A program made the translations under genes and the position numbers. DNA of 34,673 bases from Clostridium sp. UBA3947. Its GTDB lineage: Bacteria; Bacillota; Clostridia; Clostridiales; Clostridiaceae. Where the stretch lies: positions 1 through 34,673 of the forward strand of contig DGDR01000237.1 in NCBI GenBank assembly GCA_002385545.1, in the 5' to 3' direction. Below are positions 8,061 to 15,477 of this stretch, in pieces. The number at the start of each line of letters is the position of its first letter. The stretch's first letter is position 1. The notes beneath the pieces were generated by a model that was not told where the DNA came from, searched no databases, and saw only the letters and a program-made list of their open reading frames with translations.

Positions 8061-8083
8061 TATTGGTTAATTATTAACTAATA
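8061..8083. promoter_or_regulatory. 23-base palindrome, operator candidate between comEA and the carboxypeptidase gene
   Basis: Arms TATTGGTTAAT and ATTAACTAATA flank one central T, with a single mismatch in 11 pairs. On the plus strand a possible promoter, TTGAAC-18-TAATAT, is covered by it (spacer and -10 box), where a repressor site would be expected. No gene for a cognate regulator is in the window. Confidence 0.4.
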
Positions 8084-8179
8084 TCCATCAAATTATTACA
8101 CTCAATATGAATTTTTGATATACTTTTATATATGTATATTTTTTCCATATCCCTTACACCATTAGAGGAGGTAACTTTC

Positions 8180-9337
8180 TTGAAAAAACTTATAAGTATC
8201 CTTACTATAAGCTTTATAATAGTAAATTTATTTCCTAACATCCTCAAAGTAATAGCAAAAGAGCCTACAACTTTTGCAGATAGCGTAGTTCTAATGAATG
8301 CAACCACAGGAGAAATTCTGTATTCTAAGAATCCAGATACAGCTTATCCTCCTGCATCCACCACTAAGGTCCTAACTACCTTGTTAACCTTAGAGAACTG
8401 TAAAATGACAGATATAGTAACCGTAAGTCAACAAGCAGCATCAACGGAAGGGAGCTCTATTTACTTGATAGCTGGTGAACAGATTACTGTAGAAGACTTA
8501 CTTTATGGTTTAAATCTGCAGTCTGGTAATGATTGTGCTGTAGCCTTAGCAGAACACATAGGAGGTTCTATTGAAAACTTTTCAAAAATGATGAATACTC
8601 GAGCTAAGGAGTTAGGTTGTACAAGCTCCAATTTTGTTAATCCCAGCGGCTTATATAACATCAATCATAAGGCTTCTGCAAAGGATATAGCCCTTATATT
8701 AAAGGAATTAGTAAAGCACCCTGAATACTACAAAATTGCCTCTACTGCCAAGCATGTTATAAAAGCAACTAATAAAAACTCCAATGAAAGAATAATATGG
8801 AATAAGAACAAGCTAGTCCTACCTGGTTCAGAATACTATTACCAATACGCTAAAGCAGGTAAAACCGGCTATACAAAACAGTCCCAATACTCATATGTAG
8901 CTGTGGCAGAAAAAGATGGTGAAACCTTAATATCTGTTCTTATACATGACAGCTCCGGTAGCTTTTACAAGGATACCATAAATCTATTTAACTACGGCTT
9001 TAGTAACTTTAAAACGAAAACCTTATTTAAAAAGGGTGATGTACTTTTCCAATGCACCTTATTGGATAATTCTACTTTGCCCTTAGTGTCTGAAAAAGCC
9101 TTTCACTATACTTATAATGTAAATACACCTACTGAATGTACATATAAATTAGACTATGATTTAGAACGTCTAAATTCTACATCCATAAAAAAAGGTGACG
9201 TAGTTGGCAAGGTAATTTTAATTAGGAACAGTAATGTTATTGGTTCTATAAAGCTTTTAAGTGGAGTAGATCATAAGCCTGTAAAAAATGCATCAACTAT
9301 CCTAACCTTAGATTCAAACCCATCAAACTTTTTTTAA
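8180..9337 (+). CDS. D-alanyl-D-alanine carboxypeptidase (DacF/PBP5-type, peptidase S11)
   Basis: This secreted low-molecular-weight penicillin-binding protein trims the terminal D-Ala from peptidoglycan stem pentapeptides. All three active-site motifs are present: STTK (60-63), SGN (115-117) and KTG (228-230). A signal peptide occupies about the first 26 residues, and a beta-rich PBP5-type C-terminal domain covers about 280-375. The frame opens earlier, at 8132, but AGAGGAGGT six bases before TTG at 8180 makes MKKLISILTI the credible start (385 residues). In Bacillus relatives such genes include dacA (vegetative) and dacF/dacB (sporulation). Which role applies cannot be decided here, although the many sporulation neighbours make a DacF-like role plausible. 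No membrane-anchoring C-terminal helix is obvious. Confidence 0.93.
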   Translation: MKKLISILTISFIIVNLFPNILKVIAKEPTTFADSVVLMNATTGEILYSKNPDTAYPPASTTKVLTTLLTLENCKMTDIVTVSQQAASTEGSSIYLIAGEQITVEDLLYGLNLQSGNDCAVALAEHIGGSIENFSKMMNTRAKELGCTSSNFVNPSGLYNINHKASAKDIALILKELVKHPEYYKIASTAKHVIKATNKNSNERIIWNKNKLVLPGSEYYYQYAKAGKTGYTKQSQYSYVAVAEKDGETLISVLIHDSSGSFYKDTINLFNYGFSNFKTKTLFKKGDVLFQCTLLDNSTLPLVSEKAFHYTYNVNTPTECTYKLDYDLERLNSTSIKKGDVVGKVILIRNSNVIGSIKLLSGVDHKPVKNASTILTLDSNPSNFF

Positions 9338-9649
9338 AAGTTCTACCCTATTTCTTTTTTACTTACTTAGGTGCATTAATTATTTTTATACTGATAAGAC
9401 ATTTGAAAAGGCGTATTAAATACTATATTGGATAACTCGAAAGTGGGGACCAGTATTTTTTGACTATATTGTTTTGATTCAAAATAGAGTTGAGAAATTA
9501 TAAGTTACAAATTAAGGATAATTTACTACACAATAAAATAGGACTGTTGCACAAGGATGAAATTCGTTCTTGTGCAACAGTCCCTTTTTATTTTAATAAA
9601 TTCGTCTAATCAATAATAGTCATTCAATTAAATTGCGAATTATCTATTT
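9338..9649. other. intergenic region between the convergent carboxypeptidase and RluA-family genes
   Basis: This 312-base AT-rich stretch has no open frame with a ribosome-binding site. Its only clear element is the strong inverted repeat/terminator at 9542-9591. No tRNA, riboswitch or insertion-sequence remnant was seen. Confidence 0.7.
9542..9591. terminator. very strong bidirectional terminator
   Basis: Fifteen perfectly paired bases, GGACTGTTGCACAAG (9542-9556) and its complement (9570-9584), enclose a 13-base loop. The stem is followed by CTTTTTATTTT on the plus strand and by CTATTTTATT on the minus strand. It can end both the carboxypeptidase transcript and the long obgE-to-RluA operon. 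Confidence 0.9.
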
Positions 9650-10543
9650 TTATTTTAAAGCCCTTATCAAACTCTTCATGTCCTCTGGTAAATCACTGCT
9701 TAGATTTATCCGTTCTTTTGTTCTAGGATGCAGAAAACTTAAGTGGCTGGCATGAAGAGCCTGCCTGTTAATTAATGATTCTTCATCCCTACCATATAGA
9801 GTATCTCCTATAATAGGGTTGCCTAAATAGCTTAGATGTACCCTTATTTGATGAGTTCTACCTGTTTCCAAACGGAGCCTTACAACATCTGCCTCCTTCA
9901 AGGACTCAATCACTTCATAATGAGTTATGCTTTCTTGCCCTCTAGGGTCTACCACTCGTTTTATTGAATCATCAGTGGGTCTATATATCGGTTCATTAAT
10001 GGTACCCTCTTTTTCCTTTAAATTTCCCCAAACTACAGCAGTATACCCTTTAATTAAAGTATTTCTTTCCATTTCCTTGGCTAAAAACATATGAGAGTAT
10101 TGATTTTTAGCTATAATTATAAGGCCAGAGGTATCCCTGTCTAACCGACTCACCAATCTTACAATACAGTTTTCTCCCTTGCTTCTAAAATGATGCAAAA
10201 CACCATTGGCAAGGGTACCAGTTGGGTGACTTCTAGTTGGATGTACCACTGTAAAAGGAGGCTTATTAACTACTAGTATATCATCATCTTCATACACTAT
10301 ATCTAAATCCATTTTTTCTGGCTCTATATCTTGATTTTCCTCCTTAGACAGCTCAATTTTGATAATATCTCCTGCCTCTAAGGTGTAATTTAGTTTTACT
10401 CGCTGATTTCTTATCCTTATCCTGCCATCCACCGCAGCCCCTCGCATGAGTCTAGTGGATAAACCTATCTCAGTCTTCAAATAATCTCTAAGCTTTCTAC
10501 CACTATCTTCTTCTTTTATTTCAAACTCCAATACACTAGCCAT
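9650..10543 (-). CDS. RluA-family 23S rRNA pseudouridine synthase
   Basis: It converts specific uridines in RNA, probably 23S rRNA, to pseudouridine. The 297-residue protein has an N-terminal S4 RNA-binding domain (about 14-70, with RLMRGAAVDGRIRIRNQRV) and an RluA catalytic domain with the signature RLDRDTSG (133-140, catalytic Asp135), followed by TGRTHQIRVHL and the GDTLYG motif. This is closest to the RluD/YlyB-like group, but the exact target base cannot be told from sequence alone. The ATG at 10543 has AAGGAG eight bases upstream. It is the last gene of the obgE operon and follows the LCP gene after 12 bases. Confidence 0.92.
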   Translation of the reverse strand: MASVLEFEIKEEDSGRKLRDYLKTEIGLSTRLMRGAAVDGRIRIRNQRVKLNYTLEAGDIIKIELSKEENQDIEPEKMDLDIVYEDDDILVVNKPPFTVVHPTRSHPTGTLANGVLHHFRSKGENCIVRLVSRLDRDTSGLIIIAKNQYSHMFLAKEMERNTLIKGYTAVVWGNLKEKEGTINEPIYRPTDDSIKRVVDPRGQESITHYEVIESLKEADVVRLRLETGRTHQIRVHLSYLGNPIIGDTLYGRDEESLINRQALHASHLSFLHPRTKERINLSSDLPEDMKSLIRALK

Positions 10544-10555
10544 TTCAATAACTCC

Positions 10556-11461
10556 TTAATTTAGCATTGCAGTAACTTCCTTATTTTTCTTTTCATCATA
10601 GATAAAATAAGATACCCCTTCAATATCTTGAAGATCTCCTTTTATAGTAACAAAATCTAACTTTTCACGCTTGATATTCTTTATACATAAACCATATTTT
10701 AATAGATCTTTTGCAGTCATATTAGTCTCTATATAATCTGGCAAAGTGCTCAACAGTTGAGGCAAACTTAACACCGTTGACGGATCCCGTAACTTATCTA
10801 TAACCTTACTTAAAAACATATGCTGATTTTCTATCCTATCTAAATCTCCCATAGCCAAGCCGCTACCATCATTATTCTTTCTCCACCTAAAAAACTGCTC
10901 AGCACCTTCCCCATCTAAATGGACCTTTTCTCCCTTATTAAAATGAATATGAAGACCTTGTTCATAATCATCATAATGCATATCTTGCTTTATCTCCATA
11001 TCAATACCACCAATGGCGTCAATAAAGGCTTTAAAGCCTGCATAGTCAACCTTACCATAGTAATTGATTTTTACGTTTAAAAGTTGTTCTACTGCCTCAA
11101 TAGTCCAAGGCACACCACCATAAACATGGGCCGAATTTATCTTCTCATTTTTATCGTTTATGTTTATTAAAGTATCTCTAGGAATAGAAATTATATTTAC
11201 CTTATCATCCTTATAAGTATAATTTACTAGCATTATTGTATCTGTCCTACCTTTACCACCATTGCCCTTATCTTCTCCCAATATCAAAAAATTTACTGGC
11301 TCACTGTCATCCTTCACCTCATAAGGTGTAACTGTAGAATCCTTATTAAATTTATGTAAATACAGATATAATCTTGATCCTCCATATACTACTACAGTAA
11401 TAAAAATGATTAAAAAGCAGGAACCATAAAACAAAAGGTTGCTGGAAGTCTTTTTATTCAT
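10556..11461 (-). CDS. LytR-CpsA-Psr (LCP) family phosphotransferase
   Basis: LCP proteins attach wall teichoic acid or other secondary polymers from undecaprenyl-pyrophosphate carriers to peptidoglycan on the outside of the membrane. The 301-residue protein has an N-terminal membrane anchor (about 10-30) and the LCP core: FLILGEDKGNGGKGRTDTIMLV, an ISIPRDTLINI segment with the conserved Arg-Asp, KINSAHVYGG, and a later RWRKNNDGSGLAMGDLDRIENQ segment with conserved Arg and Asp residues. The ATG at 11461 has AGGGGGAAG upstream and overlaps the end of yqeK by eight bases. An LCP gene directly after yqeK and before rsfS or rluD is a frequent Clostridia arrangement. No rsfS gene appears here. Confidence 0.92.
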   Translation of the reverse strand: MNKKTSSNLLFYGSCFLIIFITVVVYGGSRLYLYLHKFNKDSTVTPYEVKDDSEPVNFLILGEDKGNGGKGRTDTIMLVNYTYKDDKVNIISIPRDTLININDKNEKINSAHVYGGVPWTIEAVEQLLNVKINYYGKVDYAGFKAFIDAIGGIDMEIKQDMHYDDYEQGLHIHFNKGEKVHLDGEGAEQFFRWRKNNDGSGLAMGDLDRIENQHMFLSKVIDKLRDPSTVLSLPQLLSTLPDYIETNMTAKDLLKYGLCIKNIKREKLDFVTIKGDLQDIEGVSYFIYDEKKNKEVTAMLN

Positions 11462-12041
11462 TAGAGCTTCCCCCTAAAACAAGCTGTAAAAAATAGTTCC
11501 TTGCTTCTACGGTATTAGAATGAAGAAGCTGCCCTCTACTAATAATATATTTTATGGTATTTTCTAAGGACATTAGCATTGCCTTATCTAAATTTGCGAA
11601 GGCTTCCTTTCTTAAGTCCTCAACACCAGGAAAGCTACGAGTTGGCTCTATGTAATCAGCTATATAGATTATTTTTTCTAATAGGGACATACCTTCTCTT
11701 CCTGTAGTATGGTAGATTACTGCATCACAAATAGAAGTATCTCCTATACCCATTTCATTTTTAGCAATAATAGCTGCTGCTCTTCCATGGAGTAGTTGAG
11801 GAGCTTGCATTTCTATTTTATCTGGAACATAACCATAATCCTTTACTAGTTTGATTAACTCTAAATCCCCCATATTCTTGGCACAATCATGCAACAAGGC
11901 TGCTAGAGAAGCCTTTTTTTCATCTTCTCCATAAGTCTTAGCCAATTCCACAGCTGTGTCTCTAACCCCTAGAACATGCTCATATCTTTTAGCCGATAAT
12001 TTATCTTGTAGATAACTAATTATTTGAGCCTCATTCCACAT
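11454..12041 (-). CDS. yqeK: YqeK HD-domain hydrolase (probable diadenosine tetraphosphatase)
   Basis: YqeK proteins are HD-domain phosphohydrolases. Characterised members split diadenosine tetraphosphate (Ap4A) symmetrically to two ADP. The sequence shows the HD signature LLHDCAKNM, an early histidine (KRYEHVLGV), HGRAAA and further metal-site residues (IYHTTG, IYIADYIEP), all expected for this family. The frame extends upstream to 12074, but GAGAGG eight bases before the ATG at 12041 gives the 195-residue start MWNEAQIISYL, which fits the family length. It follows nadD closely, a conserved pairing of NAD synthesis with nucleotide clean-up, and overlaps the LCP gene by eight bases. Confidence 0.92.
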   Translation of the reverse strand: MWNEAQIISYLQDKLSAKRYEHVLGVRDTAVELAKTYGEDEKKASLAALLHDCAKNMGDLELIKLVKDYGYVPDKIEMQAPQLLHGRAAAIIAKNEMGIGDTSICDAVIYHTTGREGMSLLEKIIYIADYIEPTRSFPGVEDLRKEAFANLDKAMLMSLENTIKYIISRGQLLHSNTVEARNYFLQLVLGGSSNE

Positions 12042-12057
12042 AAGCAAAACCTCTCTT

Positions 12058-12660
12058 TTATAGATATAATCCATGCTGTTTTATTATTTCATATACTCCC
12101 TCTGGTAAAAGGGAGCTTACATCCTTATGTTCTTTTACAGCGGATCTTATGTAGGTGGAGGAAACATCTAATAGTAAGAAATCTAAAAATATAATGCTAG
12201 TATTATACTTTTCCTCCACAACCTTCTTTTGTTTGCGGATATCTTCGTCTTTATACCCAGGTCTGTTAAAAACAACAAATTTGCAAGCCTTCATTATTCT
12301 GTCTACATTTTTCCATTCTTCTAAAGAAAAAAGGCAGTCACAGCCGGTTATAAAATACCATTCAGTATTTTTTTCTCTTTCCTTAAAATACTCCATTGTT
12401 TCATAGGTATAGCTGTAGCTTTTTTTCTTTATTTCATAATCACTTATATCTAAATTGCTCTTACCCTTGATTGCTGCCTTTACCATTTCATAACGAAGTT
12501 GGGAACTGGTAATGTCCTTTCCTTCCTTATGAGGAGGCATTCCACTTGGCATAAAGATAACCTTATCTAACCCCAAATGCTGCTGAGCCTTTGTAGCAAT
12601 ATACATATGGCCAACATGAATGGGATCAAAGGTACCTCCTATTATGCCCTTCTTTAACAT
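12058..12660 (-). CDS. nadD: nicotinate-nucleotide adenylyltransferase
   Basis: NadD adenylates nicotinate mononucleotide with ATP to make deamido-NAD, the penultimate step of NAD synthesis. The nucleotidyltransferase signature GGTFDPIHVGH lies at the N-terminus and the second motif, SSTYIRSAV, near residue 170. PSGMPPHK and GCDCLFSLEEWK match the substrate-binding regions. The frame opens earlier (12729), inside the end of yhbY, but AAGGAGTGAGG just before the ATG at 12660 and the family N-terminus set the start there (about 200 residues). It lies between yhbY and yqeK in the obgE operon, the standard Firmicutes order. Confidence 0.95.
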   Translation of the reverse strand: MLKKGIIGGTFDPIHVGHMYIATKAQQHLGLDKVIFMPSGMPPHKEGKDITSSQLRYEMVKAAIKGKSNLDISDYEIKKKSYSYTYETMEYFKEREKNTEWYFITGCDCLFSLEEWKNVDRIMKACKFVVFNRPGYKDEDIRKQKKVVEEKYNTSIIFLDFLLLDVSSTYIRSAVKEHKDVSSLLPEGVYEIIKQHGLYL

Positions 12661-12679
12661 CTTCCTCACTCCTTCTAAA

Positions 12680-12970
12680 TTAAGGAAGCTCAATTCGTGG
12701 CTTTTTTGAAGATTTTCTATACAAAACAATTTTATTACCTATAGCCTGAACACCTTCACAGCCTAACTCTTCACAAATAATGTCACTGGCTTCTCTGGCC
12801 TCAAAACCACTATTATTAAGCACAGTTAATTTGATTAATTCCCTAGCTTCTAGAGCATCATCTATTTGTTTTAAAAAACCTTCTTCAATGCCATTTTTAC
12901 CTAGCTGAAATATTGGATCCATAGTATTAGCTAAAGATCTTAAATAACTCCTTTGTTTTGATGTAAGCAT
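12680..12970 (-). CDS. yhbY: YhbY CRM-domain RNA-binding protein
   Basis: YhbY is a small CRM-domain protein that associates with pre-50S ribosomal particles. The 96-residue product matches over its whole length: MLTSKQRSYLRSLAN at the start, a FQLGKNGI segment containing the GxxG-like loop, REL/ALEARELIKLTV, and a C-terminal GNKIVLYRKS strand. An AGGAGGTATT-type ribosome-binding site precedes the ATG at 12970. It lies 21 bases after obgE and 20 bases before nadD in one operon, consistent with a ribosome-assembly role beside the Obg GTPase. Confidence 0.93.
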   Translation of the reverse strand: MLTSKQRSYLRSLANTMDPIFQLGKNGIEEGFLKQIDDALEARELIKLTVLNNSGFEAREASDIICEELGCEGVQAIGNKIVLYRKSSKKPRIELP

Positions 12971-12991
12971 TACAATACCTCCATGTTGTAA

Positions 12992-14275
12992 CTATAATAA
13001 AAATTCGAACTCAAAATCATTTAATCGAACTAAATCGCCATCCTGAATGCCCATTTCAAGCAATTCATCAATAATACCCTTATTCTTTAATACCTTGTGG
13101 AAATATTTCAAGGAATCAGGATCATTTACATTAACGGCTAAGAGAAGTCTGTCTACAAAGCTTCCTTCTATTACAAAAATACCCTCTTCCTCTTGTCTTA
13201 TAGTATAAGTAAATTTCTTCTCCTCAGGAACAAATCGGTCTTCATCCTTAATTTCTAGTTCTGTAACTGGTATTTTACTTAGAGCTTCTGCCGTTGCCTT
13301 CATTAATTCATCTACACCTTCTCTGCTGGCGGCAGATATTTTAAATATTTGAGTATAGCCCATTTCATTTAGCTTAGCTTTAAAGTTTTCAAATATTGAT
13401 TCATCATAAAGCATATCACACTTATTAGCAGCAACAATTTGAGGTCTATCCCACAGTTTTACACTGTACTTCTTCAACTCTTCATTTATCTTGATAAAAT
13501 CATCTACAGGATCTCTACCTTCAATACCAGAAATATCTACTACATGAATGAGTAGTCTTGTTCTTTCTATATGTCTTAAGAAGTCTAAGCCTAAGCCCAC
13601 ACCTTCTGCAGCTCCTTCAATTATTCCAGGTATATCTGCCATTACAAAACTAAAGCCACCAGGTACACTTACCACTCCTAAATTAGGCTTCAAAGTAGTA
13701 AAATGATAGTTTGCAATCTTAGGCTGAGCCTTAGAAACCACTGATAGCAACGTAGATTTTCCTACATTTGGGAAGCCCAAGAGACCAACATCTGCTAAGA
13801 GCTTTAGCTCAAGTTCAATCCATCTTTCCTCTCCAGGCATTCCTGGTTCTGCAAAGTTTGGTGCCTGTCTAGTGGGAGTTGCAAATTTAGCATTTCCCTT
13901 GCCACCTTTTCCTCCCCTAGCTACCACATATGAATCTCCGCTATGGGATAAATCTGCCATAATTTTATTGGTTTCTACATCCCTAATAATAGTTCCCATA
14001 GGAACCTTAATGTATAAGGTTTCTCCGTCCTTACCAAACCTTTTAGAGCCGGATCCATTCACACCATTTTCAGCTACATATTTTCTTTTATATTTAAAAT
14101 CCAGGAGTGTTGTCATATTAGGATCTGCTACCATAACAACGTCTCCGCCTCTACCGCCATCTCCTCCGTCTGGCCCTCCAAGAGGCACATATTTTTCTCT
14201 TCTAAAGGACACTGCTCCATGTCCTCCATTACCAGATTTAACAAAAATTTTAGCCTTATCTATAAACATACTCAT
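12992..14275 (-). CDS. obgE: Obg family GTPase (ribosome assembly, stress, sporulation)
   Basis: Obg is an essential GTPase that acts in late 50S subunit assembly. In Bacillus it also links to the stress response and sporulation initiation. The domain order is complete: the glycine-rich Obg fold (about 1-158), the G domain with GFPNVGKST (G1), DIPG (G3) and NKCD (G4), and the C-terminal OCT domain (about 345-427) found in Firmicutes Obg. The chosen ATG (14275) follows GAGG at 11 bases. A second ATG two codons on is possible. It follows the rpmA terminator, so it probably has its own promoter in 14276-14325. TTGTGA-16-TATTAA is a weak candidate. It heads the operon running to 9650. Confidence 0.97.
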   Translation of the reverse strand: MSMFIDKAKIFVKSGNGGHGAVSFRREKYVPLGGPDGGDGGRGGDVVMVADPNMTTLLDFKYKRKYVAENGVNGSGSKRFGKDGETLYIKVPMGTIIRDVETNKIMADLSHSGDSYVVARGGKGGKGNAKFATPTRQAPNFAEPGMPGEERWIELELKLLADVGLLGFPNVGKSTLLSVVSKAQPKIANYHFTTLKPNLGVVSVPGGFSFVMADIPGIIEGAAEGVGLGLDFLRHIERTRLLIHVVDISGIEGRDPVDDFIKINEELKKYSVKLWDRPQIVAANKCDMLYDESIFENFKAKLNEMGYTQIFKISAASREGVDELMKATAEALSKIPVTELEIKDEDRFVPEEKKFTYTIRQEEEGIFVIEGSFVDRLLLAVNVNDPDSLKYFHKVLKNKGIIDELLEMGIQDGDLVRLNDFEFEFLL

Positions 14276-14324
14276 CTAATCATCATCCTCTTATTAATAT
14301 GTATTTTGAAGCTTGTCACAATTT

Positions 14325-14350
14325 TAAAAAAAGCACCCTTGCGGGTGCCC
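14325..14350 (-). terminator. intrinsic terminator after rpmA
   Basis: GCACCC (14333-14338) and GGGTGC (14343-14348) form a tight stem with a four-base loop. On the minus strand this is followed by seven or more T. It lies just after the rpmA stop codon and separates the ribosomal operon from obgE. Confidence 0.9.
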
Positions 14351-14354
14351 TTTT

Positions 14355-14657
14355 TTATTCTGCAATTGCTTCTTCAACATCAACAGGATATACGCTTGCC
14401 TTTTTCTTGTCTTTTCCTAGTCTTTCATATCTAACTATGCCGTCAACCTTAGCATAAAGTGTATCATCCTTACCTATACCAACGTTAGTTCCAGGATGTA
14501 TCTTTGTACCTCTCTGTCTAACTAATATATTACCAGCTAAAACGAATTGTCCATCAGCGGACTTAACACCTAATCTTTTAGCTTCACTGTCTCTACCGTT
14601 TCTGGAGCTACCTACTCCCTTTTTATGAGCACATAACTGAAGGTTAATTTTTAACAT
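14355..14657 (-). CDS. rpmA: 50S ribosomal protein L27 with cleavable N-terminal extension
   Basis: L27 lies near the peptidyl-transferase centre. The 100-residue protein contains the conserved core HKKGVGSSRNGRDSEAKRLG and later GTKIHPGTNVGIGKDDTLYA. The first ten residues, MLKINLQLCA, form the extension found in Firmicutes and related phyla. In those organisms it is removed by the Prp protease before L27 can function, and here the cut would fall between Ala10 and His11. The gene for Prp is immediately upstream (four-base gap), and rplU lies before that, so processing enzyme and substrate are co-expressed. A terminator follows the stop codon. Confidence 0.97.
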   Translation of the reverse strand: MLKINLQLCAHKKGVGSSRNGRDSEAKRLGVKSADGQFVLAGNILVRQRGTKIHPGTNVGIGKDDTLYAKVDGIVRYERLGKDKKKASVYPVDVEEAIAE

Positions 14658-14661
14658 ATGT

Positions 14662-15000
14662 CTACACCTCCTCCACCGACACTTTTATATATTCACCGTA
14701 ATCTTCTTCAATATTCTTAAGTCCTAAAAGCATTGTTTCTAAAAGCACACTGCATTTATCTATTTCTTCTGAACTTAACTTAGAAATATCCAATTGAATA
14801 TCTCCGTCTTCTGCCACATATGGAACATCTATCTTAAGCACCTCAGTAACACCTATTATGGTTACTTGAGCTAAACTAGAAACCACTCCACATACAACAT
14901 CATCATAAACTGTTACATCTCCTTCATAATATTCGGCATGACCGCTTACCTTGAAGGAAACTAATTTATCACTTTTTCTTAAAAACTTTATGTCAATCAT
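14662..15000 (-). CDS. prp: ribosomal-processing cysteine protease Prp
   Basis: Prp (YsxB family) removes the N-terminal extension of L27. The 112-residue protein has the expected catalytic pair: His21 in VSGHAEY and Cys37 in VVCGVVSSLAQ. Its size and the N-terminal IDIKFLRKSDKLVSFKVSGHA pattern are typical. The ATG at 15000 comes two bases after the rplU stop codon and lacks a strong ribosome-binding site, so translation is probably coupled to rplU. The order rplU-prp-rpmA is conserved in Firmicutes and places the protease between two large-subunit protein genes. Confidence 0.95.
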   Translation of the reverse strand: MIDIKFLRKSDKLVSFKVSGHAEYYEGDVTVYDDVVCGVVSSLAQVTIIGVTEVLKIDVPYVAEDGDIQLDISKLSSEEIDKCSVLLETMLLGLKNIEEDYGEYIKVSVEEV

Positions 15001-15002
15001 AA

Positions 15003-15317
15003 TTAAGCTTCAATCTTTTCGATAAGCAATCTAGTGTATGGCTGTCTGTGTCCTTGCTTTCTTCTATAGTCCTTCTTTGGCTTATACTTGAAAACTATAA
15101 TCTTCTTAGCCTTATCCTGAGCAACAACCTTTGCAACAACCTTTGCTCCTTCAACAACAGGCTTTCCAACTACTAATTCTCCATCAGCCTTTGAAACTGC
15201 AAGAACATCTGTTAATTCAACAGTTGAATTAACCTCAGCATTCAATTTTTCAACGTTTAAATAGTCTCCTTCTTGAACTCTGTATTGCTTTCCACCAGTC
15301 TTTATTACTGCGTACAT
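15003..15317 (-). CDS. rplU: 50S ribosomal protein L21
   Basis: L21 binds 23S rRNA in the large subunit. From the ATG at 15317 (MYAVIKTGGKQYRV) the protein is 104 residues, the normal length. It ends in the conserved KPKKDYRRKQGHRQPYTRL segment. The open frame continues upstream to 15410, but AGAGGAGGTG seven bases before 15317 and the family N-terminus fix the start. The upstream sequence is the structured L21 leader, not coding. It is the first gene of rplU-prp-rpmA and has its own promoter. Confidence 0.97.
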   Translation of the reverse strand: MYAVIKTGGKQYRVQEGDYLNVEKLNAEVNSTVELTDVLAVSKADGELVVGKPVVEGAKVVAKVVAQDKAKKIIVFKYKPKKDYRRKQGHRQPYTRLLIEKIEA

Positions 15318-15319
15318 AA

Positions 15320-15403
15320 ATACACCTCCTCTATCCAGTCTCGCCATTACGGGTACATGGAGCAAACCATGTTTTAACAAAACCCTATCTGTGCGGTCTA
15401 CAA
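15320..15403 (-). promoter_or_regulatory. L21 leader (ribosomal-protein autoregulatory RNA)
   Basis: Between the rplU promoter and its ribosome-binding site lie about 80 bases of leader. It contains two hairpins, GTTTT/AAAAC (15371-15383) and ACATGG/CCATGT (15355-15372, overlapping by two bases), followed by a GGCGAGACTGGAT segment directly before AGAGGAGG. Location and sequence resemble the Firmicutes L21 leader family, where the RNA is thought to bind L21 to regulate its operon. The family match is from memory and was not searched. Confidence 0.7.
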
Positions 15404-15408
15404 AAGCC

Positions 15409-15437
15409 ATTGTATCACATGGTACTTAATTTGTAAA
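15409..15437 (-). promoter_or_regulatory. sigmaA-type promoter of rplU-prp-rpmA
   Basis: On the minus strand TTTACA (15437-15432) and TACAAT (15414-15409) are 17 bases apart, with an extended -10 TGA just before the -10 box. Confidence 0.85.
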
Positions 15438-15439
15438 GA

Positions 15440-15472
15440 AAAAAGTAAAAACTTAAGAGAAACTTCTTAAAT
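15440..15472 (-). terminator. weak intrinsic terminator after rng
   Basis: A 6-bp TTAAGA/TCTTAA stem (15465-15470 with 15453-15458) is followed on the minus strand by GTTTTTACTTTTTTC. It starts eight bases after the rng stop codon. The stem is AT-rich, so it is less certain than the others. Confidence 0.55.
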
Positions 15473-15477
15473 AACTG

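Noticed and set aside
8074..8307. Minus-strand ORF opposite the carboxypeptidase start
   Set aside because: No ribosome-binding site and antisense to a clear signal-peptide gene.
13872..14279. Plus-strand ORF of 135 codons opposite obgE
   Set aside because: It has a proline-rich product and no ribosome-binding site. It is a shadow of the glycine-rich Obg domain on the other strand.
15318..15410. In-frame 31-codon extension of rplU (MAFVDRTDRV...)
   Set aside because: It has no ribosome-binding site, its ATG overlaps the -10 box of the rplU promoter, and the region is a structured leader. L21 starts at 15317.
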